DNA of 64,000 bases from Flavobacterium arcticum (GCF_003344925.1 NZ_CP031188.1:866501-930500); one strand, 5' to 3'. Positions 1 to 9,101 are shown, numbered from the stretch's first letter. The notes: a model not told the origin generated them from the sequence alone. Program-made: numbers and translations.

Positions 1-398
1 GCTTCGGGAGTTTTACCGTTTAAAGCTTTTTCAATCTGCGCTCTGGTTATAACCAAATCATCGCCTTGCATTTCAGGTTGAATAGAAATCAACTCAGCTA
101 TAAAAAAGAACTTTTTTATAGCCTCGTTAATGCTGTAAAAATCTTTAGTGATATGCCCTAAGCACTCGGTATGTGTACCGTGACCATGTGGGTTAAAAAA
201 GATGTTGTTAAAATTGGTAGAAGACCCCTTGCCTACCTTACCTACCCAATCGCCCATTGTTACAGGCTCGATAGTGGGCTTATCAATATACCATGCGATA
301 GGATTATTCTCATCACCTGAAAGCGGAATTGAAATATCTAAAGGGTTAGAAAGATTGACTGTATAAGTAACACTTTTGTGTTCTATGGTAGTTTTCAT
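1..398 (-). CDS. Cyclase-family protein (kynurenine formamidase-like), 3' end outside window
   Basis: The reading frame opens with ATG at 398 and runs off the left edge, so only about 132 N-terminal residues are seen. Around residues 69-82 lies NPHGHGTHTECLGH, a variant of the HxGTHxDxxxH metal-binding signature of the cyclase family (metal-dependent hydrolases that include KynB-type N-formylkynurenine formamidase). In the motif the first His position is Gly, with an adjacent His, and Asp is replaced by Glu. The fold and a metal hydrolase role follow from the family; the substrate cannot be read from this fragment. It lies 36 bp downstream of hemW on the same strand, probably in one transcript with ruvC and hemW. 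The gap holds a small CCGC/GCGG hairpin at 414-425. Confidence 0.8.
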   Translation of the reverse strand, partial: MKTTIEHKSVTYTVNLSNPLDISIPLSGDENNPIAWYIDKPTIEPVTMGDWVGKVGKGSSTNFNNIFFNPHGHGTHTECLGHITKDFYSINEAIKKFFFIAELISIQPEMQGDDLVITRAQIEKALNGKTPE

Positions 399-434
399 GT
401 GCTGTACATTATACCGCCAAAGCGGAATTTGTTG

Positions 435-1628
435 TTATTCCAAATTTATGAAAAACAAATCGCTGGCAATGCCATCAGCTAAAAATTTACCCTTTCGGGT
501 TGTTTTTAAAATACCGTTTTCAAAAGCCAGTAATCCATTATTAATAAAGTGACTGCTTTCTTTAATGAGATAATCATAATACTCTGAACCAAATTCGCTG
601 TTTACTCGCTCTGTAGAAACACCCCAAATAGTGCGCAGTCCCGTCATAATATACTCATTATACCTATCTGTTATGGTAAGGTTTTCTTCTTCTGAGGGTA
701 ATTCATTATTCTGGATAGCTTTTAGATAAAGTGCATTATTAGCAACATTCCAACTTCGGCTAATACCATTATAGCTATGTGCTGAAGGACCAATACCTAA
801 ATATCTTTTACCTAACCAATAGGCAGTATTATTTTGCGAAAAATAGCTCTCTTTACCAAAATTAGATAATTCATAATGTATAAAGCCATTTGCTTCGAGC
901 GTATCTACTAGCAGTAAAAATTGTTCCTGTGCTGCTTCATCGCTAGGCGGTGCGATGATTCCTTTTTTTACAAAAGTGTGTAATGCCGTTTTAGGTTCTA
1001 CTGTAAGGGCATAACTGGAAATATGGGGCACCCCAAATGATAATGCCCTTTGTACATTTTGTAGCCAACGCTCATTACTCATATTAGGAATACCATATAT
1101 CAAATCGATAGAAATATTATCAAAATATGCTACGGCTTCGGCAATACACTCGGTCGCTTCTTGGGCATTGTGGGCACGATTCATCATTTTTAGATCTTCT
1201 TCAAAAAACGACTGTACACCTATGCTTAGCCTGTTAATTGGAGTTTTAGACAATTCAATTATTCGACTACCCGATAAATCATCAGGGTTAGCCTCTAGTG
1301 TGATTTCGGGATTATCAACAACAATAAAATTATTATAAACAGCATCTATAATAAGCTGTATCTCTTCATTCGATAAAACTGACGGTGTACCACCTCCAAA
1401 ATAAATGGTTTGTATTAGTCCATCTTTAAGCTCATCTTTACGAGCGCTTATTTCAGAAATAATAGCCACAATCATTTCTTCCTTCTTTTTTAATGAAGTC
1501 GAAAAATGAAAATCGCAATAGTGACATGCCTGCTTGCAAAATGGTATGTGTATATAAATACCTGCTCCTTTTTTATTTAGTAAAAAAGAAGGCTCTTTAT
1601 TATCTGTATCTATTGTTTTTGCTGTCAT
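435..1628 (-). CDS. hemW: Radical SAM heme chaperone HemW (oxygen-independent coproporphyrinogen oxidase-like)
   Basis: A 397-residue protein with the radical-SAM cluster motif [10 protein letters not shown] (C31, C35, C38), which in this family is CxxxCxxC followed by x-F, and the GGGTPS motif near residue 78. HemW proteins bind heme and a 4Fe-4S cluster and deliver heme to target proteins. They are related to HemN but lack its oxidase activity, and the CxxCxF arrangement fits HemW better than HemN. The ATG overlaps the ruvC stop codon in an ATGA (1625-1628), so the two are translationally coupled. The N-terminus extends about 20 residues before the conserved GIYIHIPFC segment; this tail is poorly conserved in the family, so the exact start is less certain than the identity. 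Confidence 0.93.
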   Translation of the reverse strand: MTAKTIDTDNKEPSFLLNKKGAGIYIHIPFCKQACHYCDFHFSTSLKKKEEMIVAIISEISARKDELKDGLIQTIYFGGGTPSVLSNEEIQLIIDAVYNNFIVVDNPEITLEANPDDLSGSRIIELSKTPINRLSIGVQSFFEEDLKMMNRAHNAQEATECIAEAVAYFDNISIDLIYGIPNMSNERWLQNVQRALSFGVPHISSYALTVEPKTALHTFVKKGIIAPPSDEAAQEQFLLLVDTLEANGFIHYELSNFGKESYFSQNNTAYWLGKRYLGIGPSAHSYNGISRSWNVANNALYLKAIQNNELPSEEENLTITDRYNEYIMTGLRTIWGVSTERVNSEFGSEYYDYLIKESSHFINNGLLAFENGILKTTRKGKFLADGIASDLFFINLE

Positions 1629-2182
1629 TTTTTCGAAACTCTACTTTCGTTCTGTTTTACAAAAGCATCCCAACCCGTATAGCTTTTACCTCCAACGATT
1701 TTACCCGAATTAAAAAAATGGCATACTGCTGCTGCAAGCCCATCGGTACTATCTAGGTTTTTGGGTAGTTCGCCTATATTTAGTAATTGTTGTAGCATTT
1801 TTGCTACCTGCTCTTTACTGGCATTACCACTACCTGTAATTGCCATTTTTATTTTCTTAGGTTCATACTCCGTAATAGGTATTTGGCGCGACAGTCCTGC
1901 TGCCATAGCCACACCTTGTGCTCTACCTAACTTTAACATCGACTGCACATTTTTACCAAAAAATGGAGCTTCTATGGCAATCTCATCAGGATGATGGGTT
2001 TCTATAAGCTCTATAGTACGCTCAAAAATAATTCTGAGCTTTACATAATGATCATCATACTTTTTAAGATCTAGCTCATTAAGTTGCAAAAACTCCATCT
2101 TTTTGTTAACCACTTTTATGAGTCCGAAACCCATAATGGTTGTACCAGGGTCAATACCTAATATAATACGTTCGTTTGCCAA
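1625..2182 (-). CDS. ruvC: Crossover junction endodeoxyribonuclease RuvC
   Basis: A 185-residue Holliday-junction resolvase. It cuts symmetrically across four-way DNA junctions at the end of homologous recombination, with RuvAB. The acidic catalytic set is visible: D11 in GIDPGTT, E71 in IEAPFF, and D144/D147 in DSTDG, matching the four acidic residues of the E. coli enzyme. The start codon is TTG at 2182: the next in-frame ATG would delete the catalytic Asp and an in-frame stop lies at 2206-2204 just upstream. A possible -7 box (TAGCTTTG on minus) sits at 2223-2230, inside the divergent neighbour, giving a leader of about 34 nt. First gene of the ruvC-hemW-cyclase run. Confidence 0.94.
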   Translation of the reverse strand: MANERIILGIDPGTTIMGFGLIKVVNKKMEFLQLNELDLKKYDDHYVKLRIIFERTIELIETHHPDEIAIEAPFFGKNVQSMLKLGRAQGVAMAAGLSRQIPITEYEPKKIKMAITGSGNASKEQVAKMLQQLLNIGELPKNLDSTDGLAAAVCHFFNSGKIVGGKSYTGWDAFVKQNESRVSKK

Positions 2183-2205
2183 TTTAATTTCTTTATTTTG
2201 CAGCT

Positions 2206-3153
2206 ATGCCTACTCTATCTCGCAAAGCTAAACAATTCCTTACGGTTCTTACTAAACTTTTAATTGTTGGCGGCGCTTTTTATTTTATTCATGATAGGCT
2301 TACCAACAACGAACAGCTGGACTGGCAAAGGTTTACAACCATGCTTGACCAACAACAATCATTTTGGATTATAGCTATTATTATAGTGCTTACATTCTTG
2401 AATCGTTTTATAGAAATACTAAAATGGCAAAACCTAGCAAACACAATTACCCCTACACCTTTAGCTAAAGCAACCAAAGAAGTTTTAGCTGCTGTAACCG
2501 CAGCTTTATTTACACCTAATGGCATTGGCGAATATGCTGCCAAAGCGATGTACTATTCTAAAGAAGAAGCAAAAACAGTTCTATTTCTTAACCTTATATG
2601 CAATGGTATTCAGCTTATACTGGCTGTAGCATTTGGAATATTAGGGCTAGTTATTTTTAATATAGCGCACCCTGTCTTATCTGCAAAAGCAGTTTTAATT
2701 GTAGTAGCTATTATAGTTATAATTATCTTTTTACTGTTTAGCGGACGTAATTTTACTATAAGGGGTTACTCGATACAAAAATTAGGACAAAAAATTAATG
2801 CATTACCAAAAGCTGTACATCGTAAAAATATAATCCTCGCTACATTACGCTATATTGTACTGATACACCAATACTACTTTTTATTTTTAGCCTTTGACGT
2901 CACACTCTCCTACCCCGTTTTACTCGCTACCATTGAAGGAACTTATTTTTTAGGATCTTCATTACCTACCTTTCAGTTTTTAGACTTTGCAGTAAAAGGC
3001 AGTGTAGCGGTATTTTTCTTTGGATTACTAGATGTAAACGAATGGATTGTGGTATTTGTAGCAACACTAATATGGCTGCTAAATGTAGTAATACCTGTAA
3101 CTATAGGAAGTTATTACGTATTTAGATTCCGTAGAGAAACTACTCTACATTAA
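2206..3153 (+). CDS. Flippase-like / lysylphosphatidylglycerol synthase TM-region family membrane protein
   Basis: A 315-residue polytopic inner-membrane protein with about eight hydrophobic segments. The segment GEYAAKAMYY near residue 105 resembles the conserved core of the UPF0104 family, the membrane half of MprF-type aminoacyl-phospholipid synthases/flippases. There is no soluble aminoacyl-transferase domain, so it is a stand-alone membrane domain; lipid flipping is an inference from the family. ATG start. It diverges from ruvC with only 23 bp between start codons, so each promoter must lie inside the other gene. Its 3' end overlaps the convergent lipoprotein gene by 14 bp. Confidence 0.8.
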   Translation: MPTLSRKAKQFLTVLTKLLIVGGAFYFIHDRLTNNEQLDWQRFTTMLDQQQSFWIIAIIIVLTFLNRFIEILKWQNLANTITPTPLAKATKEVLAAVTAALFTPNGIGEYAAKAMYYSKEEAKTVLFLNLICNGIQLILAVAFGILGLVIFNIAHPVLSAKAVLIVVAIIVIIIFLLFSGRNFTIRGYSIQKLGQKINALPKAVHRKNIILATLRYIVLIHQYYFLFLAFDVTLSYPVLLATIEGTYFLGSSLPTFQFLDFAVKGSVAVFFFGLLDVNEWIVVFVATLIWLLNVVIPVTIGSYYVFRFRRETTLH

Positions 3154-3616
3154 GAATTACGGGGAGTATAAATTGTGTAGTAACAGGTATACCTTCTTTT
3201 TGGGCAGGCTCAATTGAAGGAAAATCGACTAATCGATTTTTAAGAATACTATCTATTGCAACACTTGTAGTACTAAGACTGTCGTTTTCAAATTGTGGCT
3301 TGAACTCTAAGTGAGAGTCTGCAAATATTGTAACCTCAACATTTATAGTATCTAACTGCGGATAAAGTACCGCTATAGTATCCGCATCTAGTTTTTCTTG
3401 TACCAATCTAGCCATTGTTTCAAAAAAGCAATCTTTACGCTGTTGCTTGTCTGTCATAATATCACATTCTACTATAGATGGATAACTCGTCACTTCTGCC
3501 CAGTTAATTTCTTCTAGGCGTTTATCTACTAATTCTTGTTTATCGGGTACTTCTCCGCCAAACCATTGACAGGAATTAAACAAAATAAGTGTAAATAAAG
3601 TGGCTGTTTTTTTCAT
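3140..3616 (-). CDS. Small lipoprotein with a TonB-C-terminus-like tail
   Basis: A 158-residue protein opening with a lipoprotein signal peptide whose lipobox ends LFNSC (C16). The middle is acidic, with a conserved-looking run of Asp, Glu and Lys. The last 30 residues (PAQKEGIPVTTQFILPVIL) resemble the end of TonB C-terminal domains, where a GxPV segment is followed by an alternating hydrophobic strand. The spacing suggests only a partial domain. No TonB transmembrane anchor or Pro-rich spacer is present, so it is not a normal TonB. Function unknown; periplasmic, membrane-anchored placement is inferred from the lipobox. Monocistronic, convergent with the flippase-like gene. Confidence 0.72.
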   Translation of the reverse strand: MKKTATLFTLILFNSCQWFGGEVPDKQELVDKRLEEINWAEVTSYPSIVECDIMTDKQQRKDCFFETMARLVQEKLDADTIAVLYPQLDTINVEVTIFADSHLEFKPQFENDSLSTTSVAIDSILKNRLVDFPSIEPAQKEGIPVTTQFILPVILNVE

Positions 3617-3953
3617 TACAAGAAATAATGAGTTTGATATTATGCCAAAAATAGGTAAAAATAATTATCTGCTCCCTCTATGTGTAATAGTTATTTCACA
3701 ATAAAGCTATCTTGGCTGTATTGTTCATTTTAAATTTAAAATTATCAGTATTGTGTAGTATTATTTCTACACAGAATGAAGTCTTATTGTACAGTAGTAA
3801 TTTTATTTATTTTATACATTTGCATCATCATTTTTTTTGTGATTCACTGGTTTTGAATTTTTTAAAAAATTAACAAGATAAATAAACAGATTTTTTTCCT
3901 TACCTTTGCGCACATTTTTTTCACATTAACCCCCCCCTTTAATCCCCTTAAAA
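3617..3953. other. 337 bp intergenic region with divergent promoters
   Basis: No gene is seen here. On the plus strand there are two good -7 boxes: TACATTTG at 3815-3822, with a TTG 25 bp upstream at 3787-3789 (a long spacer), and TACCTTTG at 3901-3908. The leader of the downstream gene contains an eight-base C run at 3930-3937, 16 nt before the start codon, unusual in this AT-rich DNA. Confidence 0.6.
3901..3908 (+). promoter_or_regulatory. Candidate -7 box (TACCTTTG) for the choice-of-anchor A gene
   Basis: Perfect match to the Bacteroidota primary-sigma -7 consensus TAnnTTTG, 45 bp before the ATG at 3954. No convincing TTG -33 element at the usual 17-23 bp spacing. Confidence 0.5.
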
Positions 3954-6900
3954 ATGTTTCAAAAAATACCCAAAATTATGCTAGCTGCTTTCGCGGCTAT
4001 TTCACTGCTGTACAGTAATAAGTCTTACAGCCAGAGCCCAACAGCTCCCGCACAAGGATTTAATGTTTTCGCTGAGAACAACATGACATTAATAACTAAC
4101 GAATCTGAAGGCCCAGTTGCTTGTGGTGGCGACCTAACGGTTCAAGGAAACTACCAAGCTGCTGTACATGATGCAGGTGACTTTACTGTAAATGGTGTTA
4201 AAATTGGTGTCTTGATAGGCGGAAAAGTAAATTACCAATCAGGTAACGCTTTACAAGTAAATTCAAACGGTTATATTAAAATAGGAAACGGTAACGGATC
4301 TTATGTGTGGTATTATGACCAAAATAATGCGGCTTCACCAATAAGGATTACACCAAGCTCAAATTACAATTCATCTCCAAAAATTATGCTTCAAGCTAAT
4401 TCAAACCAGTTGAATGTAGGCGTAAGCAATAACCCTGTTTTTGAAGATAATTTGATTGATTTTTCTAGTGCTTTCCAAACCATGGAAACTACTTCTCTAA
4501 GCATTTCACAATGCTCAGGGAATGCGCAGTTGACGAACCCTAACGGACAATCGATACCAAACACTAGCCTTCCTAATCAGGTTAAAATAAACTTACAAAA
4601 CGGTGTTAACTACCTAAATGTAACAGGAGCAGACATGAACAACGTTCAGGTCTTTACTTACAACCAACAACCTAGTGCTTCAAAAATTTTAATTATAAAC
4701 GTTGATGCGCCAGGAAATTTTAACTGGAGTGTTTGGAACCAAGCAGGTATTGGTTTTAACCAGTGCCCGTATATACTATACAACTTTTATAACACTACAA
4801 CATTAAACATTGTAGGAAACTCAACTATTGAAGGAACTGTTTTTGCTCCTTTTGCAGATATTACTAAAACCGTTAACCAGTCAAATATTGAAGGACAAGT
4901 TATCGGTAAATCGTTAGTTCATGGAGGTGGCGAAATGCATTATGCTAAGTTTGCACCTTCTATAACAGGTTGCGCCCCTGTAGCAGGTGTAGCTCCTACA
5001 GCTGAATTTGGTGTGAATAACACTACTCAATGCTTAAATAATAACGAGTTCACTTTTAACAACACATCAAATACAGGCACTGCGGTACAACCTGGAGCAC
5101 CATTAAGCTACTCATGGGATTTTGGTGATGGTACAACTAGTACAGATATGAACCCTGTAAAAGTTTACACTACAGCAGGAACATATGATGTAACACTTAC
5201 TACTACAAACACATACGGGTCGGATAACGAAACCATTCAAGTTGTAGTTAACGCTACTACTAATGCAGTAGTTACTCAATCCACTCTTACATCAGGTTCA
5301 GGATCAATCACTAAGCAATTCACATTAACGAATAGCACTGACTTTACTGACTTCTCTTGGGCATTATCAGGAGAGGGTACAGGTTTATTTACGAACCAAA
5401 ACATTGTAAACTTCGAATTTACGCAGGCTGGTTACTATGAAATTACAGTAACCACAATTGACAATAACGGATGTGAAAACACTACTATTGTTCCTGTTGT
5501 TATAGCATCAGAAGATGTAAGTACTGGAAATAACGGAGGTTTAGAAAGCGAAAGCCTAGGAGATGTAGTTTCTAAGAGGTATGTACATAGAAAAATGAAA
5601 AGTGTTCCAGTGGTTTTAAAGAAAACTAACGCAACACTATACAAGAAAAACACACTAATCAGTAGTTTTGCTGCTCGCTCTGGAGAAGGACAAACGCTTT
5701 TAGATATGTTCCCAGAACAACTAACAACTGGCGATGTTGCTCATATTACCTCTCCTACAGATATTCTAGATTACACTATTGCTCAAGAGGTATTGAGTGT
5801 TGACTTCTCTTTAGCCGAAGAAACAAAAGCAGTTGTACTTGGCGTTAAAACAGAAGACAAAGTATACAACCACACTAAAGCATCTTGCGACAGGCTTCGT
5901 GGTGCAGAGATATTGAATGTAAAAACCATTCAAGTTGAAGGTTACAACTTTTTAATGCAAGCTATAAAACAAAGAAGCGGAGTTACAGAGTATGCTATTT
6001 CATTTGCTATTGGTAAAAACAATAACGACAGCAACTACTTACTTCAAACCAATTGGTTTGTAAAAGAATATACTGCATTAAATGACGTTTACAACTTCCA
6101 AGTTTGGGCTACTACTCCTGAAGCTACAGAGAAATTAGTAACCGATATTCTAAATAACTTAAGATCTTACCTTCCTGTTCAACAAACAGAAATACAAAAA
6201 CTACCTAAAACCTACGCTGCAAAAGTATCGAGAGAAGGTTTAGATATGGTATTGAAACTGAAAAGTACTAAGCAAGCACAGAACATAGAAATATCTATGG
6301 ACGAGGTTTATAGCGAAACTAATGGTTTTGCATTAAGATACAACCCATTCATCTCTGAAAAAGAGCAAACTGTTAGACTAGAAATAAAAGACGGTTATGA
6401 GTATGACGGAATGATTAAAGTAGATGGAGAAATCCAAGATGTTTTTTATCATGCAGATGGTAACTGGGGCTTAGACTATGACGCTACTTATACTACTATA
6501 AACAACTACTTTGTATATAACGATTTTGAAAGAGTTTATGAAAATGACGAAATGCCAGTTCATAGAAACGTACAACTAAAGGCACATAGTGAGTATGACT
6601 ATTTAACGCTTTACAAGTCACTTTTACCAGGTAATTTACCTGCCGACTATACAGAGTATGAATTCTTATCGTTTAAAGCCAAAGGAAGTGGTTTACTAGA
6701 GCTTGGTTTAGTAAAATCAACTGTAGAAGAATGGAAACACCAATACAGAGCTATTATCAATGTAGGAGAAGAAGAACAAACGTATTATGTTCCTTTCGAT
6801 TTCTTTACATCAACTGGTACAACACAAAAAATAACAGCTGACGACTTATCAATGATTACTTTTACATTCTTACCTGTTGAAGCGGGCACTAATGACTTGG

Positions 6901-7223
6901 ATTTAACCATAGAAAATGTACGATTTATTAAGTCGGCACCTGAAGGATACGAAGAGCTATTAAACACTATGGTAAACGAGTTCATGGTATACCCTAACCC
7001 ATCTCGTGGAAATGTAAACTGTTTACTTTATAGTGACGCAGCCAGCACAGCTACTGTAACACTTCATGACATTACAGGAAAAGTGATTTACTCTGCTCCT
7101 GTTAATCTAGAAGAAGGAAGAAATGAATTAGATTTTAACTTTAATGTTCCTTCTGGGTTAATGTTCTTTAACATTACAAGCCCTACAATGGACTTTGGGA
7201 CTTCTAAAATCATTTTCCAATAA
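3954..7223 (+). CDS. Secreted choice-of-anchor A / PKD protein with T9SS type A sorting domain
   Basis: A 1089-residue exported protein. A signal peptide ends around residue 27 (KSYSQ). Residues about 32-340 match the choice-of-anchor A domain (starts AQGFNVFAENN, with the GGDLTVQGNY strand). About 381-436 is a PKD beta-sandwich (SWDFGDGTTS ... YTTAGTYDVTL). Residues about 440-1010 are not recognised; they begin with a second PKD-like strand set and end in a carbohydrate-binding-like segment. The last 75 residues are a T9SS type A sorting domain (VYPNPSRGN ... GKVIYS). The protein should cross the outer membrane by T9SS and be surface-attached or released; adhesion or matrix function is inference. 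Monocistronic, closed by a perfect-palindrome terminator. Confidence 0.88.
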   Translation: MFQKIPKIMLAAFAAISLLYSNKSYSQSPTAPAQGFNVFAENNMTLITNESEGPVACGGDLTVQGNYQAAVHDAGDFTVNGVKIGVLIGGKVNYQSGNALQVNSNGYIKIGNGNGSYVWYYDQNNAASPIRITPSSNYNSSPKIMLQANSNQLNVGVSNNPVFEDNLIDFSSAFQTMETTSLSISQCSGNAQLTNPNGQSIPNTSLPNQVKINLQNGVNYLNVTGADMNNVQVFTYNQQPSASKILIINVDAPGNFNWSVWNQAGIGFNQCPYILYNFYNTTTLNIVGNSTIEGTVFAPFADITKTVNQSNIEGQVIGKSLVHGGGEMHYAKFAPSITGCAPVAGVAPTAEFGVNNTTQCLNNNEFTFNNTSNTGTAVQPGAPLSYSWDFGDGTTSTDMNPVKVYTTAGTYDVTLTTTNTYGSDNETIQVVVNATTNAVVTQSTLTSGSGSITKQFTLTNSTDFTDFSWALSGEGTGLFTNQNIVNFEFTQAGYYEITVTTIDNNGCENTTIVPVVIASEDVSTGNNGGLESESLGDVVSKRYVHRKMKSVPVVLKKTNATLYKKNTLISSFAARSGEGQTLLDMFPEQLTTGDVAHITSPTDILDYTIAQEVLSVDFSLAEETKAVVLGVKTEDKVYNHTKASCDRLRGAEILNVKTIQVEGYNFLMQAIKQRSGVTEYAISFAIGKNNNDSNYLLQTNWFVKEYTALNDVYNFQVWATTPEATEKLVTDILNNLRSYLPVQQTEIQKLPKTYAAKVSREGLDMVLKLKSTKQAQNIEISMDEVYSETNGFALRYNPFISEKEQTVRLEIKDGYEYDGMIKVDGEIQDVFYHADGNWGLDYDATYTTINNYFVYNDFERVYENDEMPVHRNVQLKAHSEYDYLTLYKSLLPGNLPADYTEYEFLSFKAKGSGLLELGLVKSTVEEWKHQYRAIINVGEEEQTYYVPFDFFTSTGTTQKITADDLSMITFTFLPVEAGTNDLDLTIENVRFIKSAPEGYEELLNTMVNEFMVYPNPSRGNVNCLLYSDAASTATVTLHDITGKVIYSAPVNLEEGRNELDFNFNVPSGLMFFNITSPTMDFGTSKIIFQ

Positions 7224-7252
7224 GAAAAGAAAATAACAGACACCCCTTATAT

Positions 7253-7290
7253 AACTAAAAAGAGCTACCATATGGTAGCTCTTTTTAGTT
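7253..7290. terminator. Perfect 38 bp palindromic terminator
   Basis: Two 19-base arms (7253-7271 and 7272-7290) are exact reverse complements containing AAAAAGAGCTACC/GGTAGCTCTTTTT. The T-run is part of the right arm. It ends the choice-of-anchor A transcript and is nearly the same as the terminator after hemD at 44565-44596. Confidence 0.9.
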
Positions 7291-7780
7291 ATAAATGTTC
7301 TATAAACTATTTTATCTATCAATCATCAACTACTCCCCTTAATAATGAGCTTTAAGAAAAGAAGGATACAAAATAGTTATTACAAACAAAGTCACCTGCA
7401 CCCTCACACCTATAAAAAACAACACAAAAAGCCCTTGTAAGGCGTTTTTTTTATGGTTTATGAACACATGCATTGATTAGAAATAAGATTAGCACTAAGA
7501 TCATTAATTTGATGTTTTTAATCTGTAAGATATTTTTTTTACCTCTATAGCAGTCACTATAAACAATAAAACTAATTTCTTTACCTATCACCTATCCATT
7601 TGCAAATCTTTTTGAGTTTAGCCCCAACATCTTTTATCATCATCTTTTTTATACAAGTCAATCCTTCTATCAAGTTATTTCAAAATGCAATACAAAGGAA
7701 ATAAGAAACACGTTTAACGTGCTTTTTTTAAGATCGAAAAAAATAAAGGGAATAGATATAGTAGAGTCTTTAAATCAAAA
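7291..7780. other. Gene-poor intergenic stretch
   Basis: About 490 bp with no coding potential that I can support. It holds two weak hairpin-plus-T-run elements on the plus strand: one around 7430-7453, with a CCTT/AAGG stem, and one at 7708-7728, with a CACG/CGTG stem followed by seven T. Either could end an unrecognised short RNA, but no start for such an RNA is evident. Confidence 0.4.
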
Positions 7781-7806
7781 AAGCCCCCCAAATTAATGGA
7801 AAGCTT
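7781..7806 (-). terminator. Second, weaker terminator downstream of tRNA-Asp
   Basis: On the minus strand AAGCTTTCC (7806-7798) can pair with GGGGGGCTT (7789-7781) through nine pairs, three of them G-T, with an eight-base loop and a following T-run. It lies beyond the stronger tRNA terminator and just downstream of a tRNA-like remnant. Confidence 0.45.
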
Positions 7807-7884
7807 TTCATTGGTCTAACTACTAAACCTACCGCTCTCGCGGCATAAACAACACAACTATCGTTAAATATTTTTCGGCGAAAA

Positions 7885-7912
7885 AAGCCTTTCGTTTTTA
7901 ATCGAAAGGCTT
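7885..7912 (-). terminator. Terminator of tRNA-Asp
   Basis: Ten-pair stem AAGCCTTTCG/CGAAAGGCTT (7885-7894 with 7903-7912), eight-base loop, followed on the minus strand by a T-run (A-run at 7881-7886 on plus). It begins 13 bp after the tRNA 3' end. Confidence 0.85.
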
Positions 7913-7924
7913 CCTCAACTTTAC

Positions 7925-8001
7925 TGGCGGTCTGGACGGGACTCGAACCCGCGACCCCATGCGTGACAGGCATGTATTCTAACCAACTGAACTACCAAAC
8001 C
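7925..8001 (-). tRNA. tRNA-Asp (anticodon GTC)
   Basis: A 77-nt tRNA read on minus. The acceptor stem GGTTTGG (8001-7995) pairs with CCAGACC with one G-T wobble, and the 3' CCA is encoded at 7927-7925. The T-arm contains GGTTCGAGTCC and the anticodon loop reads CTGTCAC with GTC at 7967-7965, which decodes Asp codons. It stands alone with its own terminator. Confidence 0.97.
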
Positions 8002-8087
8002 AGTGCTTCATTGCGGTTGCAAATATACGACAGATTTTCACTTCTCCAAACATTTCAATGCAAAAAATTGAAAAAAAATCACCTAAA

Positions 8088-9014
8088 TTATCCAAACTTT
8101 TGTTTTTCAACAAGGTAGGTGGTTAAAATTTTTTCAAAATTTTCATCAACAGAAACAGGAACATATTTAATTCTGTATTGCATACATGTTTCGGCTACCT
8201 TTTTAAAATATAAATCTACTTGCTTTTCATATGCTTCTTTTACATTTTCAGCAAAAAGATTCACTTCCTCTCCAGTTTCTACATCAATAAATTTTCTTGG
8301 CACATTATCAAAATCAAAGTTAAACTCTGTTTTTTTATCTGTTACATGAAAAAGAACCACTTTATGTTTATTATGCTTTAAATGCTGTAATGCATTAAAC
8401 AACTCACTACTCTCGCCTAACTGAAACATATCTGTAAAAAGTATAATCATAGAACGACGATGCATTTTCTGAGCTATTTGATGCAAAAACGTAGTTGTAT
8501 CGGTTTGTTTTGTCGCTTTAGACGCAGTGAGCGCTCCCTCTAACTTATCCAGAAGCATCCTGTGATGCCTTCCGCTGCCTTTTTCTGGTGCATAAAACTC
8601 ATAACTGTCCGAATATATACTTAATCCTACAGCATCGCGTTGTTTCTTTAACAGCTCCATTAAAACCGCTGATGCCAATACAGAAAAACCTATTTTATTT
8701 TCATAAAACTGCTGCCCCTCTTTTAGCTTCGGGTAATGCATCGATGAAGAGTTGTCTAATATAATATGACAACGCATATTTGTTTCTTCTTCAAAACGCT
8801 TTGTATACAGCCTATCGGTCTTTGCGTACAGTTTCCAGTCTATGTGCCGTGTGCTCTCGCCTTGATTATATAGCCTATGCTCTGCAAACTCTGCCGAGAA
8901 CCCATGAAACGGGCTTTTATGCATACCCGATACAAAACCTTCAACAATTTGGTTAGCCAATAGTTCTAAATGGGAAAATGCTGATATTTTTTCTAACTGA
9001 TTCTCTATCTTCAT
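8088..9014 (-). CDS. DUF58 domain-containing protein (VWA-like)
   Basis: A 308-residue protein with the DUF58 signature at about residues 47-75 (HRLYNQGESTRHIDWKLYAK) and a VWA-type MIDAS start D87-x-S89-x-S91 in LDNSSSMHYP. No signal peptide or membrane segment. DUF58 proteins usually sit beside a MoxR-type AAA+ ATPase and BatA/BatB VWA proteins in an aerotolerance-type operon. Here no such partner is adjacent within the window, since downstream is tRNA-Asp and upstream is trxA. A scaffold or chaperone-like role with a MoxR ATPase is inference from the family. ATG start at 9014. Confidence 0.85.
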   Translation of the reverse strand: MKIENQLEKISAFSHLELLANQIVEGFVSGMHKSPFHGFSAEFAEHRLYNQGESTRHIDWKLYAKTDRLYTKRFEEETNMRCHIILDNSSSMHYPKLKEGQQFYENKIGFSVLASAVLMELLKKQRDAVGLSIYSDSYEFYAPEKGSGRHHRMLLDKLEGALTASKATKQTDTTTFLHQIAQKMHRRSMIILFTDMFQLGESSELFNALQHLKHNKHKVVLFHVTDKKTEFNFDFDNVPRKFIDVETGEEVNLFAENVKEAYEKQVDLYFKKVAETCMQYRIKYVPVSVDENFEKILTTYLVEKQKFG

Positions 9015-9046
9015 ACTTTCAAATGTAGGGAAATGTAACTATAAAT

Positions 9047-9080
9047 AAAAAGCCCTAACAATAATTGTTAGGGCTTTTTA
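9047..9080 (-). terminator. Terminator of trxA
   Basis: Twelve-pair stem AGCCCTAACAAT/ATTGTTAGGGCT (9051-9062 with 9064-9075) flanked by A- and T-runs, so it can act on both strands. It separates trxA from the DUF58 gene. Confidence 0.88.
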
Positions 9081-9101
9081 TATGCGAGTATTACTTTAAA
9101 A

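Noticed and set aside
7770-7973. 67-codon open frame on minus overlapping tRNA-Asp
   Set aside because: It reads through the tRNA and its terminator; no start signal or known protein similarity. A tRNA shadow.
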